64,000 nucleotides of DNA from Asterella californica (lineage: Eukaryota; Streptophyta; Marchantiopsida; Marchantiales; Aytoniaceae), in the NCBI GenBank assembly GCA_036924285.1, contig JAYKYS010000008.1:18523001-18587000 (forward strand). The letters run 5' to 3'. A model generated the notes under the pieces. That model was not told where the DNA came from and made no database searches. It saw only the letters and a program-made list of their open reading frames with translations. The translations under genes were made by a program, and so were the position numbers. This document shows, one piece after another, positions 34,009 through 44,571 of this stretch; position 1 is the stretch's first letter; each line of letters begins with the position of its first letter.

Positions 34009-35455
34009 ATGGTGACAGAGGATACTTGGGAGCCAGAGATTGGACCCAAGCTTATAGGAGAGGAGAGACGAAGAGTCCAAAGATTCCTGAAGAGCTACAG
34101 GAATTGTTTTGCCTTCAGTATGAAGGATTTGGGTACCTTGAAGGGACCTGATATACGGATCGACTTGGCTAATGACACGTCAATCTTTCGACGTCCTTAC
34201 AGGTATAGTGATATGGAGAGAGCCTTGATCCAGAGTCGGACTCAAGACTTGTTGGAGGCTGGATTGGTGGAGATGTCGCATGGAGAGTATGCATCTGCCA
34301 CAATTATGCCAGCCAAGAAAGATATGTATGGCAACTACACGGATAGACGGATGTGTGGAGACTATCGTCCTATCAATCTGCAGACGAAGTCCGATAAGTA
34401 TGCCATGCCGACACCTGAGGAGATCTTTGATGCAGTGGGGCATGTGAAGGTCTTCAGTACTTTGGATCTTCGAGCAGGGTATCATCAGTTGCCAGTGAGA
34501 GAAGAAGATAAGTCCAAGACAGCATTCTGGGGAATTGACTCTCACGGCAAGGATTGTTTGTATCAGTGACGGTTCTTACCATTTGGGTTGAAGAACGCCC
34601 CTGCTGAGTTCCAAAGGGTGATGGACAGAATCCTAGCAGGATTGGATTTTGTCAGATGTTATATTGACGACATCTTAGTCTATAGTGCTACAGTGGAAGA
34701 GCACGAGAGACACTTACGGGATGTGTTTGGGAGCTCATGGGTTGAAGTTACACCCTGGGAAGTGTAAGTTCTTCCAGGAGTTGGTAGAGTATCTGGGCCA
34801 CACCATCTATCCAGGTGGATTGGGTGTTCAACAGACGAAGGTTGAGGCTATTGCACGTATCTCGCGTCCCACAGATGTGAGTCGAGTTCGGGCATTTGTT
34901 GGTTTGGTGAACTTTTATCGTCGGTACGTGAAAGGGTTTAGTGCAATTGCGAAGCCGTTGACCACGCTGATGAAGGTGGACCAGGAGTGGCAGTGGGGAG
35001 ATGAGCAAGAGCGAGCTTTTGTAGAGCTCAAGGATAGGTTGACATCTGCTCCCATCTTGAGAAGACCCGTTAGGGGACGTCCTTTCCAACTGCACACAGA
35101 TTGGAGTATGTTGGGACTTGGAGCAGTGCTGACTCAGCATGATGATGAGAAAAAGGAGTTCGTGGTGACGTATGTCAGTCGCTCCAATAATTCAGCGGAG
35201 GCGAGGTATAGTTCGTATGAGGGAGAGTGTTTGGCGGCAGTGTGGGCTGTTGCACACTTTCGATGTTATCTGTTTGGGAACCCCTTTACTCTCATCACTG
35301 ATCACCAGCCGCTCAAGTGGTTGATGGAGTCCGATAAGCTTACAGGGAAGCTTGCACGATGGGCTCTGATCTTACAAGAGTATGACTTCCAGGTAGTACA
35401 TAGACCTGGAGTTGCAAACCTAGATGCCGATGGGTTGAGTCGCAACCCGTGCACG
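34009..35455 (+). pseudogene. Reverse transcriptase and RNase H of the methyltransferase element
   Basis: The frame continues that of the methyltransferase. RT blocks are well kept: RMCGDYRPINLQT, VFSTLDLRAGYHQLPV (first catalytic Asp), [15 protein letters not shown] and [10 protein letters not shown] (catalytic Asp pair near 34,665). A TGA at 34,567 replaces a conserved position just before FLPFG, and a frame change near 34,720 precedes [13 protein letters not shown]. RNase H follows with FQLHTDWSMLGLGAVLTQ, SSYEGECLAAVWAV, ITDHQPLKWL and NLDADGLSR. The enzymes would copy the RNA into cDNA and remove the RNA strand. Confidence 0.92.
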
Positions 35456-36950
35456 AGTCAGCAGGATCAGACTGGGGCTCGATGGCATGACGAGGTTGAT
35501 GAGGAGATAGTGCCAGGGTGGCATGCATCTGCCTTTCTTTGTGTGTTGGCCATGAACTCTAGTATGGAGGGCCAAGTCGTATCTTTCTCTGGTCAGAGAG
35601 CAGATGATGAGTCTCCAGATCCTGAGGGTGGAGATGGTGTTTCAGACCAGCGAGATATCCATGATGATGTGACCGTGATGGAGTATCTACGTACTGGTGT
35701 GTTAGTAGGCACAGTAAGTGCCAAGGAGCGAGATCGTGTCCTTCAACGAGCGAAGAGATTTCGACGAGAAGGACGACATGTACTTCGAGTGTGTGGTGAT
35801 GGGAGAGTACGGATAGTGCCACATCCATCCCAGAGGGCACAGTTAGTACGACATGCCCATGAGGAGTTGGGACATTTTGGAGTGAAGCGTACGCATAGCT
35901 TACTCCAAGGACAGTATTGGTGGCGTGGTATGCACGTCGATGTGTAACAGTTTGTCGCACGATGTGTGGTTTGTGATCGAGTACGAGCATCGTTTAATGC
36001 TCCTACTCCATAGTTACACCCTTTACCGATTATGGGGTTGGGTTACCGTTGGAGTTTGGATTTTGCGAGACCCTTACCGTTGACCGTACGTCACCACCGG
36101 TATGTGTTGGTGATGGTGGAGCACTTTTCTAAGTGGATTGAGTTGGTGGCATTACCAGACAAGGCGAGTGAAGGGACAGCGTACGCGTTCTTAGATCGAG
36201 TGCTGAGTCGTTTTGGAGCGCCAGCTGAAGTGTTGACAGACCAAGGTACAGAGTTCCTTGGTGAGTTTCAGGCCTTGTGTGATCAGGCGCTGATTGATCA
36301 TCGGACTACATCTCGAGATCATCCTGAGGCGGATGGTTTGGCGGAGAGGGTAGTTCAGACGGTGAAGAGAGGATTGCGCAAGTATGGCTTGCAGAAGGGC
36401 CACTTGGGAGACTAGGATGTGCAGTTACCATGGTTGGCTATGGGTTACCGTTTCAGCCGACAAGCGTCTTTGGCTTCCTTCTCACCGTATTTTCTATTGT
36501 ATGGCCGAGATCCAGATCTACCTTCGGCCATTCGTCGTGATTCTGCTGAGGTGCTGAACCTTGATGACCCGGATATGTGGGTGAGAGCATGTTCTCAACG
36601 AGCAGAGACATTTCGGAGAGTTATGCCTATGGCTTTTGAGAACCTAGCGATTGCTCAGCATAGAGACACGTTGCGATATGCGACTATCCGAGGAGGAGAT
36701 TATCGGCCGTCGATTCGCAGGTTTCATCCTGACGATTATATCTATCTACAGCAGACTGCACCGACGACGTTGGATGTGACCGCAGGGTGCACTATTTTAC
36801 GAGTGCGGGAGGTGTTACCTTCTGGAGTACTCATGTTAGAGGGCCGTGATGGTGTTGTGTGGAAGGACCATGTGGGTAATTGCACGCCATGTCATCTTCT
36901 CAACATTGATGGTACCGTTAACCCAAGCTTAGCAGTTGTACGCGCGGGCT
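35456..36950 (+). pseudogene. Integrase of the methyltransferase element
   Basis: The zinc-binding domain is present (RHAHEELGHFGVKRTHSLL, then CVVC after a TAA at 35,945). The catalytic core has WSLDFARPLP (first Asp), EVLTDQGTEFLG (second Asp) and HPEADGLAERVVQTVK (Glu), so the D-D-E triad is complete. TAG stops interrupt at 36,011 and 36,413. The C-terminal part includes SFSPYFLLYGRDP and a REVLPSGVLMLEGRDG segment. There is no chromodomain; a PHD finger takes its place. Confidence 0.92.
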
Positions 36951-36954
36951 TGAG

Positions 36955-37096
36955 GTGTATGTTGTGTGGGTCTGCTGGTGGAGCAGCCCGTATGTTGGTG
37001 TGTGATGGTTGTTCGAGAGGTTGGCACATGTCATGTTTGACTCCACCTCTCAGTGTAGTTCCTACTGGACGGTGGGTTTGTCCTCGATGTATATAG
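36955..37096 (+). pseudogene. PHD finger at the C-terminus of integrase
   Basis: The last 46 residues before the final TAG hold a complete C4HC3 zinc finger: CMLC, CDGC, HMSC and CPRC pairs with the conserved Trp before His (GWHMSC) and the Trp two residues before the last pair (RWVCPRC). PHD fingers read histone H3 tails, often unmodified or methylated Lys4. At this position in other gypsy lineages sits a chromodomain, so the likely role is targeting integration to a chromatin state. The finger itself is undamaged although the polyprotein upstream is broken. Confidence 0.9.
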
Positions 37097-37254
37097 CGGA
37101 GATAGTCGATTAGATCTTTGTGTGGTATGGATTGCAGACATGCGACTAACGATGGGGCGATGTAGCACCCGGCCTCCTGATCCTTGCACCCATGAAGGTG
37201 TGTATCACGTAGTTGGGATATGGAGCTATCTGGAGTTAGAGGGACCTAACCGCC

Positions 37255-37268
37255 AGTTAGGGGGGCGA
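37255..37268 (+). other. Polypurine tract
   Basis: AGTTAGGGGGGCGA immediately precedes the TGTGATACAC start of segment A, the position where plus-strand DNA priming occurs. This suggests that the functional 3' LTR begins with A (at 37,270), not with B. Confidence 0.65.
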
Positions 37269-37269
37269 T

Positions 37270-37375
37270 TGTGATACACTTGTGTATGTGTATGACATCG
37301 TCCATGTGTTATGTGTATGTGTGGTGTTCCTCTGACAGCGATGTATGTTGTGTAGCGATGTGTATGCGCACGACA
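37270..37375 (+). repeat. Right-end segment A, first copy
   Basis: 106 bases starting TGTGATACACTTGTG and ending GCGCACGACA, rich in TGTAT/TGTGT words. It is identical by eye to 37,673-37,778. It follows the polypurine tract and, after two bases (GC), precedes segment B. Confidence 0.92.
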
Positions 37376-37377
37376 GC

Positions 37378-37671
37378 TGTCACGTCAGTTTGGGCACCTC
37401 GGCTAGGTTGACCGAGTGCGAAGTGACGCGTCCCGGTAAGGCCGTTAGTGCCGTTAGGGCGAATTGGTGGGAGAGTCCACTAGGGGTAAACTTCGCAGGT
37501 AGGGCTTGGAGGCCTTAGTTCTTTGAGTTGAGCCTTCAAGCTCCAGGCTATGGTGGATAATCTAGTTGAGTGTAACCCGGATTCTCTTCGCGTTTAGAGT
37601 GGGTTTGGCTTGACCGTTTGTGAGTAATCCTTGTTGTGGTGTTGGAGATGGTAATTTCTCTATTCAGATTA
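37378..37671 (+). repeat. Right-end copy of segment B
   Basis: 294 bases, TGTCACGTCAG to TTCAGATTA, matching the left repeat at 27,863-28,156 except for seven positions. It is flanked on both sides by segment A, giving A-B-A. Confidence 0.92.
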
Positions 37672-37672
37672 T

Positions 37673-37778
37673 TGTGATACACTTGTGTATGTGTATGACA
37701 TCGTCCATGTGTTATGTGTATGTGTGGTGTTCCTCTGACAGCGATGTATGTTGTGTAGCGATGTGTATGCGCACGACA
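37673..37778 (+). repeat. Right-end segment A, second copy
   Basis: A second, identical 106-base copy of A. Its end, GCACGACA, abuts the flanking gypsy DNA with the ACATC duplication. Since the element's left end is B and its right end is A, the outer ends do not come from the same LTR position. Confidence 0.92.
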
Positions 37779-37782
37779 CATC
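37778..37782. repeat. Target-site duplication (right), ACATC
   Basis: Matches 27,858-27,862. The interrupted minus-strand gypsy reading frame resumes directly to the right. Confidence 0.8.
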
Positions 37783-39060
37783 ATCAAACTCCTTCAAGAT
37801 GTGGTCTATCACTTCCATGTGATTCTTCTGATTTTATCATTGTCTCTTTCAACACTAAGTTTGATTCAAACTGCAAACATCAAAATATCTTCACGCAGAG
37901 CCGATTCGATAACAACCACACTCATAAATTTATCATTGGACATAGAAGTCTGAGTGTTGGATGTGTTTATCAAAGATGCAGAACAATCCACCCAATAATC
38001 TGATCTTGGTGTTGCACTTGAACTTACCTTTGTGCCCAATCAACTTGAGCTTTATGACCTTCAAGCCAAGGAAGTCCTAGATGACATCATAGTGCACTGG
38101 TGCTACTACGAGTTGTAAGGACTCAAAGTACTCCTTCTCAATAACTAACATTATCAAACTTAGAGAGTGCAGAATGCAAAGTTTTTTTTCCCATCATCCA
38201 TCATCAACATGCTACCAACCACTCGCTTCAACAGAATCTTCAGTTCTTCTGCAAATTGCATGGATATGCAATTTTCTGAGCTTCCACAATCCACTAAAAT
38301 CTTACAAAGATGACTTTGGATCATATCTTGAAGATGGATCAAATTTGTACGTGTCGAGCTTTTAATTCCATTAAAATTGAGAAGACTCCTAGTAAGTGAC
38401 TCGGCCTTTTTCATTTCTTAAGTCAATTTCATTCGTGAACTCTGCTTGTGCAATTGGACGGGCTAGTTCTCCATGATTTGGATATTCAACTATGTGATGT
38501 TTGGTTTGTCTATAATAGAAACAACCACCATTTTGTTGGAGTCATTCTCGATCTGCAGGAGTGATGGGTCTCTTTTGAATAACATCAATCTCCATTAGAA
38601 CTGTTTCGTTTGATCTTGCATGAAGAGTTTATATAAGTTATGGAGGTCGCGTACGTGTGAAAGTACTAGAAATGAGAGCATCGAACCATTCAACCATCAA
38701 CATAACATCCTCTAAACATTGAGATTTTTTCATGGTGACTTCTATTCTAGTCCGTGGTTTCCACCCTTGATTGAAACGGTCTAAAGCTTCACTCTCATGA
38801 TCTTCGGAACATGCATCATGATGTTCTTGAACTGGACAATATAGCTTTGTGCGAAACCAATCTGCTTCGCTCTGCAAGATGATCTCTCAAACTTGGTTGC
38901 ATTGACAGTTTGGAACCGGAAAGCCAATGCAACCTTGAAGTCTTGCCATGAAGAAATTGATGCAATGTATTTACGTCATACTTGCTCCAAGTAAAACCGC
39001 CACCATGATTTCACCAATCCTTCCAACTGACTTGATGCGAGTAGGACTTTTGTGATAACT
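37783..39060 (-). pseudogene. Ty3/gypsy protease and gag, 5' half of a split element
   Basis: Minus-strand frames carry gag pieces (38,638-38,877, with FRTKLYCPVQ and a MLMVEWFDALIS end), a zinc knuckle remnant reading CFYYRQTKHHIVEYP in which the second and fourth Cys are Tyr, and a protease remnant with VDCGSSENCIS (about 38,290-38,330; the usual Asp-Ser-Gly reads Asp-Cys-Gly). At the left edge the conserved linker before RT is cut by the 9.9-kb insertion and resumes at 27,862. Frame damage is moderate. Confidence 0.87.
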
Positions 39061-39101
39061 AAATCAAGCAGAACACAAAAACTTGTTGGAATTTCTATAG
39101 C

Positions 39102-39118
39102 GAGCACCTTGATACAAT
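39102..39118 (-). other. Possible primer-binding site of the split gypsy element
   Basis: On the minus strand the sequence reads TTGTATCAAGGTGCTCG, close to the TGGTATCAGAGC type complementary to initiator tRNA-Met used by plant LTR elements. It lies just upstream of the gag remnant, where a primer site should be, so the eroded 5' LTR should extend to the right to about 39,470. Confidence 0.45.
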
Positions 39119-39145
39119 GAAGCATAAAATAATATCAAACTGAAT

Positions 39146-39180
39146 ATTATACGTATAATAGATGATATTATACGTATAAT
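39146..39180. repeat. Two 14-bp perfect palindromes, 21 bases apart
   Basis: ATTATACGTATAAT occurs at 39,146-39,159 and 39,167-39,180 within a 21-bp tandem unit. Each copy is a perfect palindrome. They lie in the probable 5' LTR of the split gypsy element. Confidence 0.8.
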
Positions 39181-40414
39181 AGACGATATATACCGTGCAA
39201 AGCTCAATAGATAGATTAAGATCATCAGATTTTTTTGTTTTTCAAGTTAAATGATTTACTTTCTATTATTGATGTATGCATTTGATACAATTTGGAGTGA
39301 AAGGTTTTCCAGTTTAGTCGACCAATTCATCAAAGACGATATATTTTTCTATGGCTCCATTTGCCACACTAAGAAAGAAATATATCATGAAAACTTACTT
39401 TGCTGCAATGATCAAATTTTTATTCTATCAAGGACTATCGTTTCCCCGATATTGATCGTACCTTGAGATTCTGTCGCCATTTGCTGCTTGAATAAATCTC
39501 GAGTCATTTTTCACTCATTGGCAATCACCAATCGCGATTCGCTCATGTCTCATTCTCATGCATGCATCTCTCTTTCATCCGAATCACCCGTGCTCTGCCA
39601 TGGCCCCATGGCCCAACATACACACATACTGTATGCACTCTTTTGGCATTCCCTACCATACCAACTTGCGTAAGCAGGAATGACTACGTAGGAGCTAAAG
39701 CATCGTGGTCCCCTTTTGAAATCCTTTTCCCGCTGCTGCATAGTAATATTGTAAAGCTCGGGCGTTCGGTAGCTTGTGGAGCCATTTCCTCAGTTCTTGT
39801 GAGTGCATGGATACGGTATTTACCACTCACTGATGATGAGCACACAAGCGCGTGTGCAGCCTTTTGGGTTCCGCAAGACCAACCAACCAAACTCTCACTT
39901 TTCCCATTGTCAAACTGAATGTCCCAGAACGCATGCTCGACAGTGCAGGTCGACACCATCCAAATTTCAACGTCGTGGTCACTTTTCCGAACCAAAGATC
40001 AATGATGATACAAAGGGAGCGCGGGAGTCCATGGTCAACCTGTCGGTATCTCTTCCACATCCCAAATTTGATATAGAAATCTTGTTTTAAAAAGAAGACA
40101 GAATCATCGTCAATGTTAACGATTTGTACTCTCTCGCTTTCGCTTATTTACCTTGGCCTGTACATGTGGGTGATTCAAATAGAGTCACGTACAAATGAAT
40201 CTATCTGAAAATTGAGCCTCGAGTCGTTATATCAACAGGGATCGACCTAAATCTCCAGAAGTGGCTGAATCTCTTACTTTATGTTCTCTGTTCACCTTTC
40301 TGAGAGGACAACCGTTCCAGTTGGAGGAAGTTACTCTCTATGAGTTTAGTTTACTTGTTGTAGACGCGAGACAAAGAGGAATCTTCCACTCGTACGACAT
40401 ACGAAAGTTTCACG

Positions 40415-40451
40415 CTTTGGCTTTACCGCAACAGGAACGGTAAAGCCAAAG
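40415..40451. repeat. Perfect 14-bp hairpin, 9-nt loop
   Basis: CTTTGGCTTTACCG (40,415-40,428) pairs exactly with CGGTAAAGCCAAAG (40,438-40,451) around CAACAGGAA. It has the same architecture as the hairpins at 9,154 and 22,846. Confidence 0.9.
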
Positions 40452-43409
40452 AGGAGAAGAAGGAGAAGGTATCCAAACATTTGTATCTAACTGATACAGG
40501 AATATGGTAGCCATTTGGAAGCCAACCTGTTCATTATTCCTTTTTATTCTTTTCCCATTCGAGAAATGTTGTTCATCCATCATACGAATCCAAGTATTCT
40601 CTGGAGTGCATGACAAGTTATTAAAAGAAACATATTCTGAATCGCTTAGGGTTTGGAAGTATCGCAACTCTTAGTGGAGCAGATTGAGCATCCAAGATTC
40701 ACAATCATCCATGACTGGAGAGCATGCTAAATTCTCTCCTTCGCGTCCATACAGAAGGCCGTTTACGGATGAGGAAAAACTGATGTCAGCAACTTTCAAC
40801 CATTTGTGTTCGTTTTGATTCGTTGTACTCCTGCTGTCCTAAAGCAACGGAAAAATTCGTCAAGAAGTAGTACATATTTGTCCATGACTTGCTCGGAGAT
40901 GCAAGATTCTAAAATTGACATACACATGCGGCGGCCTTGACCTGGATCACCGGAACACAATCTTTACGTTGGGATACCGACCTGCCTACCTTGGGATCTC
41001 AGAACAGATCAGAAGATGCAAACTGTGAGTGGGCACAGTCACACTTGATCCTTGTTTACAACGAGACGTGATTCTCAAGCTCTTTTGGGCCGGACTCATT
41101 CTCTAAGATTCCAAAAACTGGAAGTGACTAAAATTGTAAAACCTAGTCCCATGTATCCGGAGGATTTTTGCCATGGACTCCGGCTGTAAGGAGTAGACAG
41201 AACCTTTCTGAAATTTGAGCCTAGAAATGCCGTTGTGAGTCACCCTAAATTTCATTAGACTATTAGTATGTAAAACAAATGTGTCACGGCTTCACGATAC
41301 TTTCGAGGTCAACGAGCTTTCATTTCGTGATGGATAGTATCTGCAGATGTTCCAACTTGACTATGCCTGGTCGCCAAACCAGATTCTGCCTTCCCCAACT
41401 GTCACTGTAGTCCTCACAGTGACCTTTAGCACATTCTTGCTTTGATATATATCTTCCATACACCATACACTCCCTTGCGTTTATGTCCCAACTCGTGTGG
41501 TGCGAACCTTTCAACTGGGTGCTTACGTATGGGGTTCTCTTTTATGGCTTGCACCTTTTGTACCTTGTTTCCTTTTTCTTGTTATACACTTAAGTGCGAA
41601 TGTTTACTTCAACCTAAGTCAAACCCATCTGCAGAGATCTTACTCAGATTCGACAGTGCTGTTGTTTGAACCCCATCACATTCAACACTCAACCTTTTGG
41701 CGAAGACCGTTTTCTATCAACTATGGTCATCGTGAATCTTTCCGTCCGGAGCTTCCATATGAGTTAAAAATTTAAGGTTCACGTAGATGAAGACTGGGTG
41801 GAGCAGGGTTAAATTTGCACCTCTAGATTTTCATGTCCTTTCTGTTCCAGTCTGTTGTAGATTCTGAAGTTGAGATTCCCGTCAATCTGAATCCAGCTCT
41901 ATTGGCTCATCCAGATTCTGATGTTCCCTTGGTGTTGTTCACAGATTCTGATGGGAGATACCGTCAAATACCTGAGAAGTTGGTCATTTGAACAAGCATA
42001 TGGTATGGGATGCGGGAGTCCAATTCTTGACCAATACTCCGTTTTAAGGTAAAGAAAAAGATGATACTCTCAAAAAGACATACAGGTTGTGAGGAATTCT
42101 CCTAGTTCAACGTGAGAGTCCGTTGCAGGCGGCTGATTTTTCGGATCTGCTCGTGCTCTACATTCTTTCCTTGCAGAGGGAAGTGTGGATGGTGTAAACC
42201 GCTACATCTCTAACCCAATCCCCTAATATATAATACCTTCACGAACTTGATGGTATTCGTTTTCCACCCGTGGACAAAAGTTTTAGTATTTAATTAGCAG
42301 TAGACCTGGTAACCCTCCTCCTGAAATATTTTGTAACATTTTCTGTATCCGGATTAAACGTTCAAGAGCAAATCTTGATATAGAATCTCTTGTCTATAAT
42401 GAATTAGTCCTCTTAATTTTGTTATTAAACACAGAAAGTTTGATTAACGATTGAACCGTTTAAAGATAACTGACTAATCTTTTAATTCCTAATCTGAAGT
42501 TTAGAAACATGTGGAGTGATTCTGGGTTTAGATTAAAAGATATTTGGACATTGCTTTCGTTACTGATGATCAATTCGGGAAGAAAAGACTCAAGAGAATA
42601 ACAGACAAGACTATAATCTCTAGTGGGTGTTGAAAATAAAAAAGTAAAATAATTATGCAGAAATTTAATCAACACTGCACCAGACGTTTTCAATCTCACG
42701 ATATCATCAAGTGCTCCCTGTGCGAGAATTCAGCTTTGACGCACAATTCAAAGCTTGCTTATCATGAAATAGATGAAATCACAAGTTCATATACATTACA
42801 CGACATTTCTTCACTGACAATGTCACAGAAGACTCTTGGAGTGACAATCTTCCTTGTTGCTGAAACTCTCTAGTGAGAATTTTACTTCAAAACTAAAATT
42901 CCTCCAGAAAACTTCTCTTCATTATACACAGATTGATTTTCTCTTCAGTAAACTAATTACTATACTAACCACCTGGTAGAGTGGTGGTCACTACCATTAA
43001 CTTATAACAGTTTCCAACATGTTCTTCTCACTGTTCTCTGATTCTCAGTTTCAGTTTGCATCTATTCCTCTCTATTCCTCTCAGGCTTTTGCAGGTAGAG
43101 TGGTCTCTCTGCCACCAGACTTCTCTCCTCACCAAGTAAAAGTGCAAAACAACAAAAACCTCTTCTAGTGTTCGTGACCTTGGATTATTCTCTCCTTCAA
43201 GTCTTGGTCGCATCCTTCCTGAACACGCGTCAAGATATAATTTTAGTAAACTTTGTAGAGAGGTAGTTCCGGAGTGGGATCGTAGATAGTAATTAGGCAA
43301 CTATATCCTTGCTGTTGCTGCAGGTGAACGTACAAGTACGGTATAATGCAAAGCAAGATTCAGATCGTTTCGTTTTGGCCGTATCTGGTTTTGGAAGATA
43401 GCAGGTTAG

Positions 43410-43640
43410 ATGCTTGCATTGAACCCCGGAACATTGCAGTCTAACAAATCTGGAAAACCATCTCTCTCTTCTGCAGGGCCAGTTTTGGGGTTTCCAAATA
43501 TATTTGGAGTAAAACGTTTAGGGTCTTGTACGGATCGCCCGAGAAAGAAAGTACAACCTTTTCTTACTGTCGCTGCTCGTCAAATAGCACATGTGGTTGG
43601 TATACACTCTCTTAAAAGCAGCGTGTTTGTTTTGAAGTGA
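43410..43640 (+). CDS. Unknown 76-codon ORF with transit-peptide-like composition
   Basis: An ATG at 43,410 opens a frame rich in Ser, Pro, Gly, Lys and Arg and poor in acidic residues (LSSAGPVLGFPNIFGVKRLG within it). It resembles an organelle-targeting exon. A CTGCAG|GG acceptor-like site inside it (about 43,475) is an alternative start of an exon. No downstream domain-bearing exon was found, so this could be a decayed or chance frame. Confidence 0.2.
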   Translation: MLALNPGTLQSNKSGKPSLSSAGPVLGFPNIFGVKRLGSCTDRPRKKVQPFLTVAARQIAHVVGIHSLKSSVFVLK

Positions 43641-44545
43641 TCCATAGATCACAGTCCTTCGATGAAACATTAGTCTTCCACATCGCTGCCAAAGTTGGTG
43701 GCGATTCATGTCAAATATCCCCCTTCAGTCCAAACATGGCATCCGTATCTTGATGTGTTTGCTTTCCATCTTGAACCTTCCACGAAAAGTGTCTCTTGTT
43801 GAACAGGATTCAAACCACAATGGCATGAGATCATTGACGGTAGGTAGAGCATCTATGCAAACACCTATTCTCTCTACTCTATTCAGGATATAATTTTCTT
43901 TTCCGACCTTTCTAGACAACGTCTTCTGCACTGGTTACATGTCAATGTATGGTTGGCATCTGGATTTTTCTGCCTTCAAGATTTGGGTATCGCCCATGAA
44001 TCACTTGTCTTAACGATATCATAGTCTGAGGTAACTGAAGTTTGAATGACCTTTTGATGTAGTTGGAATGCTTTTGTCAACGGTATAACGACAGTAGCTT
44101 GACGACGACAAGGTCGAACACGCTATATAGACCATCGCGATGAAGAAATGGGACCACAAGAATCATGCGATTTGAAGGAGATATGAGGATTTGAGGTGAG
44201 TGAAAGGAAATTGTTGTGAACTTCCACGTCTATTCCACACGACCTTGAAAGCTTAGCAGGAGAACCACACAACTTACCTGGAAGGTTTTGGGCCGGAAGG
44301 TATGAACGTGGAATCTTCAACTTCTATGAAGCTTATGGGGTCAGTGTCGGGGGTAAAAAATAACCCTGAACTCCTGGTTCTCATGGGCGACCCCGGTCCT
44401 CGCGAGCGGGGTACTATAAGGGGTGATCTAATCCGAGAGTAAAAGTTCCACGCTCCGATCACAGAGTCAGAAGATGGATATCATCCGTTAGTCAGATCCA
44501 CGTGCATTTATACCTTTCATGAAAGATAGACAGTCTTACGTTTGA

Positions 44546-44571
44546 ACACTGGCGGCAACGTACGCCAGTGT
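44546..44571. repeat. Perfect 9-bp hairpin, 8-nt loop
   Basis: ACACTGGCG (44,546-44,554) and CGCCAGTGT (44,563-44,571) are exact complements. Short, but G+C-rich and at the boundary where the balanced stretch gives way to A+T-rich DNA. Confidence 0.7.

Larger units (their letters stand above)
27863..37778 (+). mobile_element. Ty3/gypsy retrotransposon encoding a DNA methyltransferase and a PHD finger
   Basis: A 9.9-kb element, visibly more G+C-rich than its surroundings. Polyprotein order: gag (30,057), zinc knuckles, aspartic protease (about 32,055), cytosine-5 methyltransferase (about 32,770-33,750), RT (34,009), RNase H, integrase (35,800-36,900), PHD finger (36,955-37,093). A polypurine tract precedes the right-end repeats. 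It is bounded by ACATC target duplications and sits inside an older gypsy element. The left terminal repeat (B) and its right copy differ at seven of 294 positions by eye, so the insertion is moderately recent. This copy is inactive: stops at 31,029, 31,482, 33,121, 33,976, 34,567, 35,945, 36,011 and 36,413, and frame changes near 32,160 and 34,720. Confidence 0.93.
39470..44545. other. G+C-balanced stretch, no gene assigned
   Basis: Composition resembles the 15-23 kb island and unlike the flanking transposons, so this may be host intergenic or decayed genic DNA. Many overlapping ORFs of 60-118 codons occur on both strands (for example 39,562-39,918 + and 39,684-39,995 -), none with a recognised motif. 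It contains the hairpin at 40,415-40,451 and the ORF at 43,410-43,640. Confidence 0.35.
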
